Assembly (NCBI RefSeq): GCF_030811595.1
Contig: NZ_JAUSRB010000002.1
Location: forward strand, 5,704,001 to 5,768,000
Direction of reading: 5' to 3'
Source of the DNA: Streptosporangium brasiliense
Lineage (GTDB): Bacteria > Actinomycetota > Actinomycetes > Streptosporangiales > Streptosporangiaceae
Length of the DNA: 64,000 nucleotides
Shown here: in pieces, positions 1-8,086 of the stretch
How positions within the stretch are numbered: the stretch's first letter is position 1
Layout of the letters: the number at the start of each line of letters is the position of its first letter
Notes under the pieces: generated by a model
Seen by the model: the letters and a program-made list of their open reading frames with translations, nothing else
Told to the model about the DNA's origin: nothing
Databases searched by the model: none
Position numbers and translations under genes: made by a program

Positions 1-876
1 CTCCAGCATGCCGCCGCACCACAGGGCGACGCCGTGGGCGCGGGCCAGGTCGTGGATGCGGCGGGATTCGAGGTAGCCGCCGACCCTGCCGGGTTTGACG
101 TTGATGATGGAGCAGGAGCCCAGGGTGATCGCGGCGGCGGCGTGGGCGGCCGAGTCGATGGACTCGTCCAGGCAGAGCGGGGTGGTCAGGCGCTTGGCGA
201 GCTGGGCGTGCTGGACCAGGTCGTCGTTGGCCAGGGGCTGTTCGATGAGAAGCAGGTCGAAGTCGTCGAGCTTGGCCAGGTGGGGGGCGTCGGTGAGGGT
301 GTAGGCGGCGTTGGCGTCGACCTGCAGCAGCAGGTCCGGGCCGAAGCGTTCGCGGACGGCGCGGACGGGGGCGACGTCCCAGCCGGGCTCGATCTTGAGT
401 TTGATGCGCAGGTAGCCCTGGGTGATGTAGTCCTCGACGGTGTCGAGGAGCTCGGGCAGGGAGTTCATGATGCCCACCGACACGCCGCAGGGCACCCGGT
501 CGGCGGTGGCGCCGAGGAAGGAGCCCATGGACTGGCCGCCGATGCGGAGCTGGGCGTCCAGGGCGGCGGTCTCCAGGGCGGCCTTGGCCATCGGGTGGCC
601 CTTGAAGGGGCGCAGGGCGTGGTTGACGCGGTGCGCGTCGAGGTGGGCGGGCAGGGCGGGGATCAGGAAGCGGCGCAGGACGTCGGCGGCACCGTCGACG
701 TACTCGGGGGAGTAGAGGGGGTCGGACATGGCCACGCACTCGCCCCAGCCTTCGGCCTCGGGGGTGACGACCCGTACGAGGAGCGCGTCACGTTCGGTCG
801 CGGTGCCGAACGAGGTGCGGAACGGCGCGACCAGCGGCATCGCGATCCGTCGCAGCTCGACTCCAGTGATCTTCAT
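1..876 (-). CDS. N-acylamino acid racemase / N-succinylamino acid racemase (OSBS family, enolase superfamily), C-terminus beyond window
   Basis: The 292 visible residues begin MKITGVELRR and run off the left edge, so roughly the last fifth of a ~370-residue protein is missing. The full enolase-superfamily catalytic set is visible: the KLK pair at K159/K161, metal ligands D187, E212 and D237 (in QVDAN, IEQPL and LDES), and the opposite-face lysine K261 in NVKPGRVGG. From memory the sequence closely resembles the Amycolatopsis N-acylamino acid racemase. That family racemises N-succinylamino acids and often also makes o-succinylbenzoate (MenC activity). It is the last gene of a leftward set after the dipeptidase, M20 deacylase and GNAT genes, 172 bp beyond the GNAT stop. 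This context favours amino acid inversion over menaquinone synthesis, since no other men gene is visible. The ATG at 874-876 starts the conserved N-terminus; its ribosome site is weak. An L-Ala-D/L-Glu epimerase is a less likely alternative. Confidence 0.87.
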   Translation of the reverse strand, partial: MKITGVELRRIAMPLVAPFRTSFGTATERDALLVRVVTPEAEGWGECVAMSDPLYSPEYVDGAADVLRRFLIPALPAHLDAHRVNHALRPFKGHPMAKAALETAALDAQLRIGGQSMGSFLGATADRVPCGVSVGIMNSLPELLDTVEDYITQGYLRIKLKIEPGWDVAPVRAVRERFGPDLLLQVDANAAYTLTDAPHLAKLDDFDLLLIEQPLANDDLVQHAQLAKRLTTPLCLDESIDSAAHAAAAITLGSCSIINVKPGRVGGYLESRRIHDLARAHGVALWCGGMLE

Positions 877-1048
877 AATGATGTGCGGCTTGCGCCGCTT
901 CTCCCTCCCATGTCGCCGCCGTCAGGCGGACCCGTTCTTCGATTGCCGCGCGGCTCGCGCCGCGCCCTTGTGAGGCCCCGTCGGCCCGGCGGCTCGCTCA
1001 GGGGGGTCCTGGGACCCGTGCCGGATCGTCCGCCGCCGGTCGAGGAGG

Positions 1049-1828
1049 TCAAGCGTTCCGCTCCACGACGTAACAGGACTTGTCGTGGAAGCCGGTGACG
1101 CGGGCGCCCTCCCGCAGGAGGCCGCCCAGCACGTCGCGTAGGGCGTGGCGCCACGCCGTGGCCGTGGCGGGGTCGGTGTGGCGCAGCGCCTCGATGTCGG
1201 CGGGGACGGCGACCAGCACCGTCCGGCCGTCGGTCCGGCCGGCGACCGGGCGGCCGTCGCGTTCGGACAGCCCGGTCAGCGCGCCCGGCGGGATCGGCGG
1301 CCGGCACGGCACGCCCTGCGCGGCGTCCAGAGCGGGCGGCTCGGTCAGCCGCCAGACGGCCAGTACCCGGTCCGACTCGTCCCCGGTGTTGATCGCGTCG
1401 CCCATGACGCCGTAGAAGGAGGGCAGGTACTCCTCGGGACGGGCGCCGAGCTTGGCCAGGTTGAAGTGGGCGTTGCGCCGTACCAGCGGGTCGTAGGTCC
1501 AGGTGATCCGGTTCAGGTCGCGTTCCAGCGCCCAGGCGCGCTGGTGCAGCTTGAGCGCGAACCCGATGCCGCGCCCGCCGCGGGTTCCGGTGATGTGGGA
1601 GTGCAGTACCTGTCCGGCGGGCGTGCCGAGGAAGCCCACCGACGCGCCGACGATCCTGCCGTCCCGGTAGGCCCCGGCCACGTAGTTGCCCGCGTGCGAC
1701 AGCGCGCGCATCAGCTCGACGGTGATGGGCCGCTTGCCGGGCTCGGGGTTCCAGATGTCGTCGAACAGCCGGACGGCGTCCGCGAACTCCTCGAGGGAGT
1801 GCAGTTCGCGGAGCGTCACATCGCTCAT
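1049..1828 (-). CDS. GNAT-superfamily acyltransferase, putative D-amino acid N-succinyltransferase (COG3375-like)
   Basis: A 259-residue protein whose N-terminal half is a GNAT fold: YVAGAYRDGRIVGASVGFLG forms the central strands and TGTRGGRGIGFALKLHQR resembles the acyl-CoA pyrophosphate loop (Q/RxxGxG/A). The C-terminal ~100 residues are a family-specific extension. The ATG at 1826-1828 overlaps the stop of the upstream M20 gene as ATGA, so the two are translationally coupled. GNAT proteins of this type recur beside N-succinylamino acid racemases. In the Geobacillus kaustophilus pathway the GNAT partner transfers succinyl from succinyl-CoA to D-amino acids, and that role fits here. The substrate is inferred from neighbours, not from motifs; plain N-acetylation remains possible. 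Confidence 0.85.
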   Translation of the reverse strand: MSDVTLRELHSLEEFADAVRLFDDIWNPEPGKRPITVELMRALSHAGNYVAGAYRDGRIVGASVGFLGTPAGQVLHSHITGTRGGRGIGFALKLHQRAWALERDLNRITWTYDPLVRRNAHFNLAKLGARPEEYLPSFYGVMGDAINTGDESDRVLAVWRLTEPPALDAAQGVPCRPPIPPGALTGLSERDGRPVAGRTDGRTVLVAVPADIEALRHTDPATATAWRHALRDVLGGLLREGARVTGFHDKSCYVVERNA

Positions 1829-2946
1829 CCGAGCACCGCCTGGACCAGGCCGGTCAGCAGCGCCGTACGGCCGGGCATCTCGGCGACGACCACGTGCTCG
1901 TGGGCGGCGTGCGCGCCGCCGCCCACGGCGCCGAGGCCGTCGAGGGTGGGGCAGCCGACTCCCGCGGTGAAGTTGCCGTCGGACGCGCCTCCCACGGCCG
2001 CTCCTCGCAGCGGCTCCATGCCGAGATCCTTCGCGATCCGGCAGGCCAGCTCGAACAGGCGTGCCGAGGAGGCCTCCTCCAGAGGCGACCGCTCCGGCCC
2101 TCCGCCCACCTCCAGCCGGGTCCCGGCGAGCCTGGGGTACAGGGCCCTCATCAGCTCGTCCACCCGGTTCTGCGCCACGAGGGTGGGAACACGCACGTCC
2201 ACCTCCACGGCGGCGAGCGCGGGCACGGTGTTGACGGTGGTGCCCCCCGACAGCACGGTCGGCGTCACCGTGGCCGGTCCCAGGCCGTCCGGCCCGGCCG
2301 GTGCCGCTCCGTCGTTCACCCGGTCGGCGATCCGGGAGACGGCGAGGATCTGGTGGGCGAGTTCGATGGCGGCGTTGGCGCCCTTCTCCGGCTCCAGTCC
2401 CGCGTGGGCGGCCCTGCCGTGCACGGTGACCGTGTAGTTGGAGGTGCCCTTGCGCGCGGTCTTGAGGGCGCCGCCGTCGGCGCTGGCCTCCAGCACGAAC
2501 GTGGCCGCGCAACCGCGTGCCGACTCCTCGATCAGCGTCCGCGAGGTCGGCGAGCCGACCTCCTCGTCCCCGGTGACCAGCACGCACACCCCGTCCAGGG
2601 AGGGCAGCGCGGCCAGCGCGTGAAATATCTGCACCAGTCCGGCCTTCATGTCGAAGACCCCCGGCCCGCGGGCGATCCCGTCCACGAGCGACCAGGGATG
2701 CGTGGCCAGCGTCCCGATCGGCCAGACCGTGTCGTGGTGGCCGACCAGCAGGACCCGTGGGGTGCCGAAGCTCCACCGCAGGTGGGCGACCCCGCCGATC
2801 TCGATGGTCTCCGGACGGGCGCCGAGCCTGCGCAGCCCTTGGTCCGCCACCACCCGGGCGCTGCGGGCCACCGCCTCGTGGTCGGCGGAGAACGACTCGC
2901 AGACGACGAGCTCCTCCAGGTCTCCGAGCATGACGTCCAGGTTCAC
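1825..2946 (-). CDS. M20-family metallopeptidase, putative N-succinyl-L-amino acid deacylase
   Basis: A 373-residue M20 (carboxypeptidase G2/ArgE-like) hydrolase with all metal-site motifs: LLVGHHDTVWP, GVFDMKAGLV, the catalytic pair in TGDEEVGS, GRAAHAG before the dimerisation domain, and a late AVGGASDGN. No signal peptide, so it is cytoplasmic. The GTG start at 2944-2946 overlaps the dipeptidase stop (GTGA) and its own stop overlaps the GNAT start (ATGA), giving three tightly coupled genes. In the known D- to L-amino acid pathway a deacylase of this family removes the N-succinyl group from the L-isomer after racemisation, pulling the reaction forward. A dipeptidase role on muropeptide-derived peptides is the main alternative. 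Confidence 0.88.
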   Translation of the reverse strand: MNLDVMLGDLEELVVCESFSADHEAVARSARVVADQGLRRLGARPETIEIGGVAHLRWSFGTPRVLLVGHHDTVWPIGTLATHPWSLVDGIARGPGVFDMKAGLVQIFHALAALPSLDGVCVLVTGDEEVGSPTSRTLIEESARGCAATFVLEASADGGALKTARKGTSNYTVTVHGRAAHAGLEPEKGANAAIELAHQILAVSRIADRVNDGAAPAGPDGLGPATVTPTVLSGGTTVNTVPALAAVEVDVRVPTLVAQNRVDELMRALYPRLAGTRLEVGGGPERSPLEEASSARLFELACRIAKDLGMEPLRGAAVGGASDGNFTAGVGCPTLDGLGAVGGGAHAAHEHVVVAEMPGRTALLTGLVQAVLG

Positions 2947-3980
2947 GCCGGCCTGCCCAGCTCGGCGCGGAACAGCCGCCGCACGTTGCCACCGAGGATC
3001 TTGAGGATGTCGTCCTCCGGGATGCCCCGTCCGACCAGGGCATCGGTGACCAGGGGCAGACCTCGGGGTCCGTCGAGTCCGGGCAGGACGGCCATGGGGT
3101 CGATCTCCCCGTAGCCGAGGTCCTCGCAGCACGGCGGGGTGACGTCCGACAGCACCTCGTGGACGAAGTCGGGGCCCAGGCCGACGTGGTCGATCCCGCC
3201 GACGGCCGCGACGTGCTCGATGTGGTCCACCAGCCGCTCGACGGTGAAGTCCGAGGGGTCTTTCGACAGGAAGCTGGGCACGAAGTTGACGCAGATCACG
3301 CCGCCGGTCGCGGTGATCGCGCGGATCTGGTCGTCGGTGAGGTTGCGGTGATGGTCGCGCAGGGCGCGGGCCGAGGAGTGGGTGGCCATCACCGGGCGGG
3401 TGGCCAGCTCCAGCACGTGCGCCACCCCCGCGGCGCTCAGATGCGACACGTCGAAGATCATGCCCAGGCGTTCCATCTCCCGCACCGCCTCCACCCCGGC
3501 TGCGGTGAGCCGGCCGCCGGTGGCCTCCTCGCCGCTGCCGTCGGCCAGCGCGGTGCGGCCCCAGTGCGCGATCGAGGCCACCCGTACGCCCAGCCGGTGC
3601 ACGGTGGACAGCAGCTCGATGTCGGCGTCCAGGCCCGGGGCGCTCTCCAGCGCCAGCACCAGGGCGATCTTCCCCTCCTGCAGCGCGGCGTCGATCTGGG
3701 CGCCGTCGGTGCACAGCCGGACCGCGTCGGCGTTGCCCTCGGCCAGGACGTGCGCGCACTCGATCATGCGTAAGGTCTGCCGCAGCGCCCCCTCGGGCCG
3801 GTACTGGTCGTCGATGAAGACCGGCAGCACCTGCAGGTCCACCCCGCCCTCCCGCAACTGCGGCAGCCAGCGCTCACGGAAGAACGATGCCCACCGCCGC
3901 GGCGGACGCGCGGCGACCGCCATGAGCAGATCGTTGTGGGTGTCCGCGACGACGGCGCGGCGATGGAGATCAACGGACAC
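2943..3980 (-). CDS. M19 (renal/membrane-type) dipeptidase
   Basis: A 345-residue member of peptidase family M19. Zinc ligands appear as H15 and D17 in ADTHND, followed by the bridging glutamate in ALESAPGL, histidines in DVSHLS and MATHSS, and an aspartate in GLGPDF. M19 enzymes split dipeptides and often accept a D-residue at the C-terminal side, including L-D and D-D dipeptides, which fits release of D-amino acids from wall peptides. The GTG at 3978-3980 was chosen because a GGAGG sequence lies at the right distance; an upstream TTG in the same frame would place that ribosome site inside the gene. No export signal is seen. It is the first gene of the leftward operon and faces the ABC importer. 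The exact substrate is inferred. Confidence 0.9.
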   Translation of the reverse strand: MSVDLHRRAVVADTHNDLLMAVAARPPRRWASFFRERWLPQLREGGVDLQVLPVFIDDQYRPEGALRQTLRMIECAHVLAEGNADAVRLCTDGAQIDAALQEGKIALVLALESAPGLDADIELLSTVHRLGVRVASIAHWGRTALADGSGEEATGGRLTAAGVEAVREMERLGMIFDVSHLSAAGVAHVLELATRPVMATHSSARALRDHHRNLTDDQIRAITATGGVICVNFVPSFLSKDPSDFTVERLVDHIEHVAAVGGIDHVGLGPDFVHEVLSDVTPPCCEDLGYGEIDPMAVLPGLDGPRGLPLVTDALVGRGIPEDDILKILGGNVRRLFRAELGRPA

Positions 3981-4110
3981 GTGCCAACCCTCCAATATGT
4001 GATTACCGCGACGGTATGACAGGCCGGAGGTGAGGGAATTCGTCTGTTCTCCTCAAGAGTGGTGGAGTTGTTTGTCCGTTAGGCCAAGACCGGTCCCGAC
4101 ACCCGGGCGG

Positions 4111-4190
4111 CGAGGCCGATGGTGTCCTGGCGGCTCGGGAGGCGAGACCGATGGTGTTCCGATGGCTCGGAAGGTGAGGCCGACGGCGCC
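4111..4190. repeat. Imperfect 32-bp tandem repeat (two full units and a partial third)
   Basis: Units begin at 4111, 4143 and about 4175, each opening with cGAGgCCGAtGGtGt and closing with GGCTCGG(g/a)AgG. The first two differ at only a few positions; the third is shorter and more diverged. The repeat is intergenic and lies between the two divergent operons. Function unknown. Confidence 0.65.
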
Positions 4191-4238
4191 CGGATCGACG
4201 CGGAGACGGCGTCAACGGTCGGCGGATGAACGGTGAAG

Positions 4239-4247
4239 GAAAGTTAC
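4239..4247 (+). promoter_or_regulatory. Candidate RpiR/MurR-type operator half-site GAAAGTTAC
   Basis: GAAAGTTAC is identical to nine of the thirteen bases of GAAAGTTACTTTC, the reverse complement of the perfect palindrome in the nagZ/DigH-like control region (17163-17175). It sits 27 bp upstream of the putative -35 box of the importer. Shared control of importer and recycling genes is inferred from this match. Confidence 0.35.
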
Positions 4248-4273
4248 AGGATTCTCACAACGTGTGGAGATTA

Positions 4274-4303
4274 TTGACGCGACTCGCCGGCCGACCGTAG
4301 GGT
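4274..4303 (+). promoter_or_regulatory. Putative promoter of the ABC importer operon
   Basis: A TTGACG -35 element at 4274-4279 and TAGGGT -10 element at 4298-4303 are separated by 18 bp, a plausible sigma-70/HrdB-type promoter. The lipoprotein ATG follows about 50 bp later, preceded by a purine-rich GGAGCG. Confidence 0.45.
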
Positions 4304-4352
4304 CCGGACAACCCCGGGTTCCCGGCCTCGAAAGATCCACACGGAGCGGTTC

Positions 4353-6173
4353 ATGAAGCGACTGGCAGCTGTAGCGGCATTGCTCGGCCTCGCCGCCGTC
4401 ACGGCGTGCAGCGGCAGTACCGGAGACAAGCCCGCGGCGGGCGGTAGCGGCAGCGGCGGTGGTCTCTACACCACGATCGACGGCCTCAAGCCCGGCCTCG
4501 ACGTCAACGGCCCGATCAACCCATGGAACCCCAAGGGCAACGCGTTCCTCGGGTTCAACGCCATGCGGATCGCCTGGTCGAAGAACCACCTGACCGACCC
4601 GAACCAGTTCTACCCGGGCATCGCGGCGAGCTGGGAGATCGCGCCGGACAACTCCTCGATCACGCTGCACCTGCACCCGGGCAACAAGTGGTCCGACGGC
4701 AAGCCGGTCACCGCCGAGGACGTGAAGTTCTCCATCGCCCTGGCCTACACGCAGGGCAGCACCGCCTTCGCGATCGACCCGGGCGCGGCCGGCGCCGCCT
4801 CCGAGGTCGAGGTGGTCGACGAGAAGACCGTCAAGATCACCCAGGACATGGACAACCCCAGCGTCACGTTCGTGCGCGGCGTCATGGACAGCTACATCGT
4901 GCCCCAGCACGTCTGGGGCAGCGTGCTGCCCGCCGACTTCTGGGACAAGCTGAAGGCCGCCCGCGGCGAGGGGGCCGAGGCCGAGAAGGCCCGCGAGGAG
5001 ATCACCGCGCTGTCGGAGAAGGTCCTCGCCTTCGCCCCGCCCAAGGACGTCTCCGCCGGCCCGTTCACGCTGGAGCGGATGAACCCGAGCGAGGCGTTGC
5101 TGGTCAAGAACAAGAACTTCTACAACGCCGCGAACGTCGGGCCCGACCAGGTCAAGATGCTCAATTACACCGGCAACGAGCAGATCTGGAACTACCTCAT
5201 CGCCGGCAAGCTCGACAACGCGCCGTTCACCGCCGTGCCCGCCGACGTGATGAAGCGCATCACCACGACCCAGGGCAACGGGGTGGTCAAGGGCTACTCG
5301 CCGGTGTCGCTGGGCATGGCCTTCAACCAGTCCAAGAAGCCCTACGACAACGTGCACGTGCGGCGCGGCCTGGCCTACCTGATCAACCGGGACGAGGTCA
5401 CCAAGATCGCCTCACCGGAGGGCGGCACCCCGGCGGTCACCACCACCGGCATCCACCAGAAGCCCGCCGCGGAGTGGCTCGGCGCCGACCTCGCCGCGCT
5501 GGAGCCGTACAAGCTCGACGTGGCCAAGGCCGAGGAGGAGTTCAAGGAGGCGGGGCTGAAGAAGGAGGGCGGCAAGTGGACGCTGCCCGACGGCACGCCG
5601 TGGAAGTTCACCGTCAACGTCCCGGCGCCGTTCTCCGACTGGATCTCCGGCGCCAAGGCGGTCACCAGCCAGCTCACCGCGGCCGGGATCGACGCCGAGG
5701 TCGTGACCACCGCCGACTACCCGCTCTACCTCAAGGAGCTCGCCGAGGGCAAGTATGACGTCGGGTTCTGGCTGATCGCGCTCGGCCCCGCGCCGTACAA
5801 CATCTACCAGCGCCTCTACGGTGTCTCCAACGGCTGGTCCATCCTCGGCGGCAAGCTCAAGCACGCCGAGCCCGGCAAGAACGGCAACTGGATGGGCGGC
5901 CCGGAGACCATCGAGGTCGACGGGGCCAAGGTCAACCCCGGTGAGCTCACCGCCAAGCTGAACTCCGCCTCCGGCGACGAGCAGAAGAAGATCATCGGCC
6001 AGCTCGCCAAGGCGGCCAACCAGGACCTGCCGGTGGTCCAGCTCTGGGACTACGTCAACACCCAGTTCGTCAACACCAACCGCTTCACCGGCTTCCCCGA
6101 GAACGACAGCGACCTGCTCCGCCAGCCCTCCGGCGTGTGGATCCAGCTCGGCATGGTCAAGAAGAAGCAGTAA
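4353..6173 (+). CDS. ABC transporter substrate-binding lipoprotein, family 5 (DppA/OppA type)
   Basis: A 606-residue family-5 solute-binding protein. The N-terminus is a lipoprotein signal with lipobox VTAC (lipidated cysteine about residue 19) and a Gly/Ser-rich tether, so it is anchored on the outer face of the membrane. Hallmarks include ITLHLHPGNKWSDGKPVTAEDV and VRRGLAYLINRDEV. Family 5 binds di- and oligopeptides but also nickel, cello-oligosaccharides and, in the Mpp/Opp group, murein peptides. It is the first gene of a five-component importer set divergent from the D-amino acid operon and upstream of muropeptide-recycling genes. Muropeptides or disaccharide-peptides are therefore the suggested ligands. 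The ligand is inferred; ordinary oligopeptide uptake cannot be excluded. Confidence 0.92.
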   Translation: MKRLAAVAALLGLAAVTACSGSTGDKPAAGGSGSGGGLYTTIDGLKPGLDVNGPINPWNPKGNAFLGFNAMRIAWSKNHLTDPNQFYPGIAASWEIAPDNSSITLHLHPGNKWSDGKPVTAEDVKFSIALAYTQGSTAFAIDPGAAGAASEVEVVDEKTVKITQDMDNPSVTFVRGVMDSYIVPQHVWGSVLPADFWDKLKAARGEGAEAEKAREEITALSEKVLAFAPPKDVSAGPFTLERMNPSEALLVKNKNFYNAANVGPDQVKMLNYTGNEQIWNYLIAGKLDNAPFTAVPADVMKRITTTQGNGVVKGYSPVSLGMAFNQSKKPYDNVHVRRGLAYLINRDEVTKIASPEGGTPAVTTTGIHQKPAAEWLGADLAALEPYKLDVAKAEEEFKEAGLKKEGGKWTLPDGTPWKFTVNVPAPFSDWISGAKAVTSQLTAAGIDAEVVTTADYPLYLKELAEGKYDVGFWLIALGPAPYNIYQRLYGVSNGWSILGGKLKHAEPGKNGNWMGGPETIEVDGAKVNPGELTAKLNSASGDEQKKIIGQLAKAANQDLPVVQLWDYVNTQFVNTNRFTGFPENDSDLLRQPSGVWIQLGMVKKKQ

Positions 6174-6176
6174 CAC

Positions 6177-7184
6177 ATGACGATGTTCGCACGAAGGCTC
6201 GCGGGTCACCTGGCCCGCGGGCTCGTCATGGTCCTGGTCGTCACCACGGTCAGCTTCTTCGTCATCAGAAGCGTCCCCGGCGACCCCATGGCCGCCCGGT
6301 ACGAGAAGCTGGTCGAGCAGGGCATGTCCCCCACCGCGGCGCAGCGGGCCGTCGAGGTCCTCTACGGCTTCGCGCCGACCGGCAGCCTGTGGCAGCAGTA
6401 CGTCGACTACATGTCCGGCCTGCTCCGCCTGGACCTGGGCCAGTCGCTGATGGTGCCGGGCGTGGGCGTGTCGACCGTGCTGTTCTCGGCCGCCAAATGG
6501 ACCGTTCTCCCGGTGCTGGCGGGCACGCTGCTGAGCTTCCTGATCGGCGTCGTCATGGGGGTCTACGCCGCCATCAGGCGCTCGGGCAGACTCGGCGACG
6601 TCCTGGCGATCTCCGGGTCGCTCCTGCACGGCGTCCCCCAGTACGTGCTCGCCCTGCTGCTGGGCGCCGTCTTCACGACGCTGATCCCGATCCTGCCCAC
6701 GAGCGGCACGGCCGACATCATGTTCGAGCCGGGCTTCAACGCCGGATACATCGGCTCGCTCATCGAGTACGCGACGCTGCCGGTCCTCACCTACGCGCTC
6801 GCCTCCTACGGAGGCTGGATCCTGGCGATGAAGTCGAGCGTGGTCACCGTCCTCGGCGACGACTTCATCCTCGCCGCCGAGCTGCGCGGCATCAAGCGCG
6901 GCATCGTCTTCCGCTACGTGGCGCGCAACGCGATCCTGCCGCTGTTCACCATCCTGGCCCTGTCACTGGGCATGCTGTTCGGCGGCGCGATCTTCATCGA
7001 GCGGATCTTCAACTACCCCGGCCTGGGGCTGATGCTCATCGACGGCATCAACAACCGTGACTACGCCCTGATGGGCGGGGCGTTCCTGCTGATCACCGTG
7101 GCGATCGTCGTCGCCAACATCGTGGCGGACCTGTTCTACAGCGTGATCGACCCGCGGGTGCGGAGTGGGGAGGGGGCCCGATGA
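6177..7184 (+). CDS. ABC transporter permease (DppB/OppB type)
   Basis: A 335-residue membrane protein with six predicted helices. The first is at residues ~10-30 (ARGLVMVLVVTTVSFFVIRS), followed by the large periplasmic loop typical of DppB. The EAA-like coupling loop appears as AAELRGIKRGIVFRYVARNAILPLFTI. It starts three bases after the lipoprotein stop and its own last codons overlap the next permease (ATGA). It forms the first half of the transmembrane channel. The extended loop at residues ~45-100 matches the length usual for oligopeptide-type permeases. Confidence 0.93.
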   Translation: MTMFARRLAGHLARGLVMVLVVTTVSFFVIRSVPGDPMAARYEKLVEQGMSPTAAQRAVEVLYGFAPTGSLWQQYVDYMSGLLRLDLGQSLMVPGVGVSTVLFSAAKWTVLPVLAGTLLSFLIGVVMGVYAAIRRSGRLGDVLAISGSLLHGVPQYVLALLLGAVFTTLIPILPTSGTADIMFEPGFNAGYIGSLIEYATLPVLTYALASYGGWILAMKSSVVTVLGDDFILAAELRGIKRGIVFRYVARNAILPLFTILALSLGMLFGGAIFIERIFNYPGLGLMLIDGINNRDYALMGGAFLLITVAIVVANIVADLFYSVIDPRVRSGEGAR

Positions 7185-8083
7185 CGGCACCGGTCATCGC
7201 CGCGGGCGGCGGCCGCGCGGCCCTGCGGCGCAACTTCTGGCGCGGCGTCTGGCGCGTGCTGAAGCGCAAGCCCAGCCGCATGGTCGGCATGGTCATCGTG
7301 CTGGGGTTCGCGTTCATGGGCGTCTTCGGGCCGATGTTCTATCCCGACCCGCTGCCCCGCGACACCGCCGCCCTGTACGCGCCGCCGAGCTGGGAGCACC
7401 CCTTCGGCACCGACTTCGAGGGCACCGACGTGCTCGCGCTGCTGGTCACCGGATCGCGGTACGTCCTGCTGACCGCCCTGGTCACCGCCGTCATCACGGT
7501 GGTGGTCGGCGCCGCGATCGGGCTGTTCGCCGGGTTCCGGCGCGGGCGCTGGGACACCGTGCTCATGCGGATCACCGACATGAAGCTGACCATCCCCGGC
7601 CTGCCGCTGCTGCTGGTGCTGTCGACCATCTGGAAGTTCACCAGCGCCTTGGAGATGGGCCTGGTGCTCGGCCTGCTCGGCTGGGGCGGCGTGGCCCGGG
7701 CCGTGCGCTCGCAGACCCTGTCCCTGCGCGAGCGCGGCTTCATCGAGGCGGCCAGGGGGCTCGGCCTGTCCACGACGCACATCATCGGCAGGGAACTGCT
7801 GCCCAGCATGGCCCCCTTCGTCGCGATGAACATGCTCATCGCCGTCACCGGCGCCGTCTACGCGCAGGTGGGCCTGTTCTTCCTGGGCGTGCTGCCGTTC
7901 GAGGCCAACAACTGGGGCGTGATGCTCAACCTCGCCGTGTTCGGGGGCGGCGCGATGTCCTCGCCCGCCGCGCTGCCGTACCTGATGGCGCCGCTGCTGG
8001 CGATCCTGCTGCTCACCCTGGGCATCGTGCTCGTCGTCGACGCCATGGACGAGATCTTCAACCCCCGGCTGCGTGAGGAGTAA
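7181..8083 (+). CDS. ABC transporter permease (DppC/OppC type)
   Basis: A 300-residue second permease. It carries the N-terminal DppC/OppC-type extension (WRVLKRKPSRMVGMVIVLGFAFMG), then the characteristic EHPFGTDFEGTDVLALLVTGSRYVLL segment and the EAA loop EAARGLGLSTTHIIGRELLPSMAPF. Start overlaps the previous stop (ATGA). The protein ends DEIFNPRLREE, typical of this subfamily. It pairs with the upstream permease as the membrane channel. Confidence 0.93.
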   Translation: MTAPVIAAGGGRAALRRNFWRGVWRVLKRKPSRMVGMVIVLGFAFMGVFGPMFYPDPLPRDTAALYAPPSWEHPFGTDFEGTDVLALLVTGSRYVLLTALVTAVITVVVGAAIGLFAGFRRGRWDTVLMRITDMKLTIPGLPLLLVLSTIWKFTSALEMGLVLGLLGWGGVARAVRSQTLSLRERGFIEAARGLGLSTTHIIGRELLPSMAPFVAMNMLIAVTGAVYAQVGLFFLGVLPFEANNWGVMLNLAVFGGGAMSSPAALPYLMAPLLAILLLTLGIVLVVDAMDEIFNPRLREE

Positions 8084-8086
8084 CGG

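Larger units (their letters stand above)
3981..4352. other. Divergent control region, no gene
   Basis: This 372-bp gap separates the leftward dipeptidase operon from the rightward ABC importer. Short open frames on both strands show no recognisable protein. It holds an imperfect 32-bp tandem repeat (from 4111), a GAAAGTTAC element at 4239-4247 that matches nine of thirteen bases of the palindrome between nagZ and the DigH-like gene, and a promoter-like TTGACG-N18-TAGGGT in front of the importer. Confidence 0.7.

Noticed and set aside
1..876. L-Ala-D/L-Glu epimerase or dedicated MenC
   Set aside because: The sequence is closer, as far as I can recall it, to actinomycete N-acylamino acid racemases, and the neighbours are GNAT and M20 genes and not men genes. 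Not fully excluded.
4003..4236. Short open frames on both strands in the divergent region
   Set aside because: Low-complexity, no ribosome site, overlap with tandem repeats and promoter elements; no family similarity.
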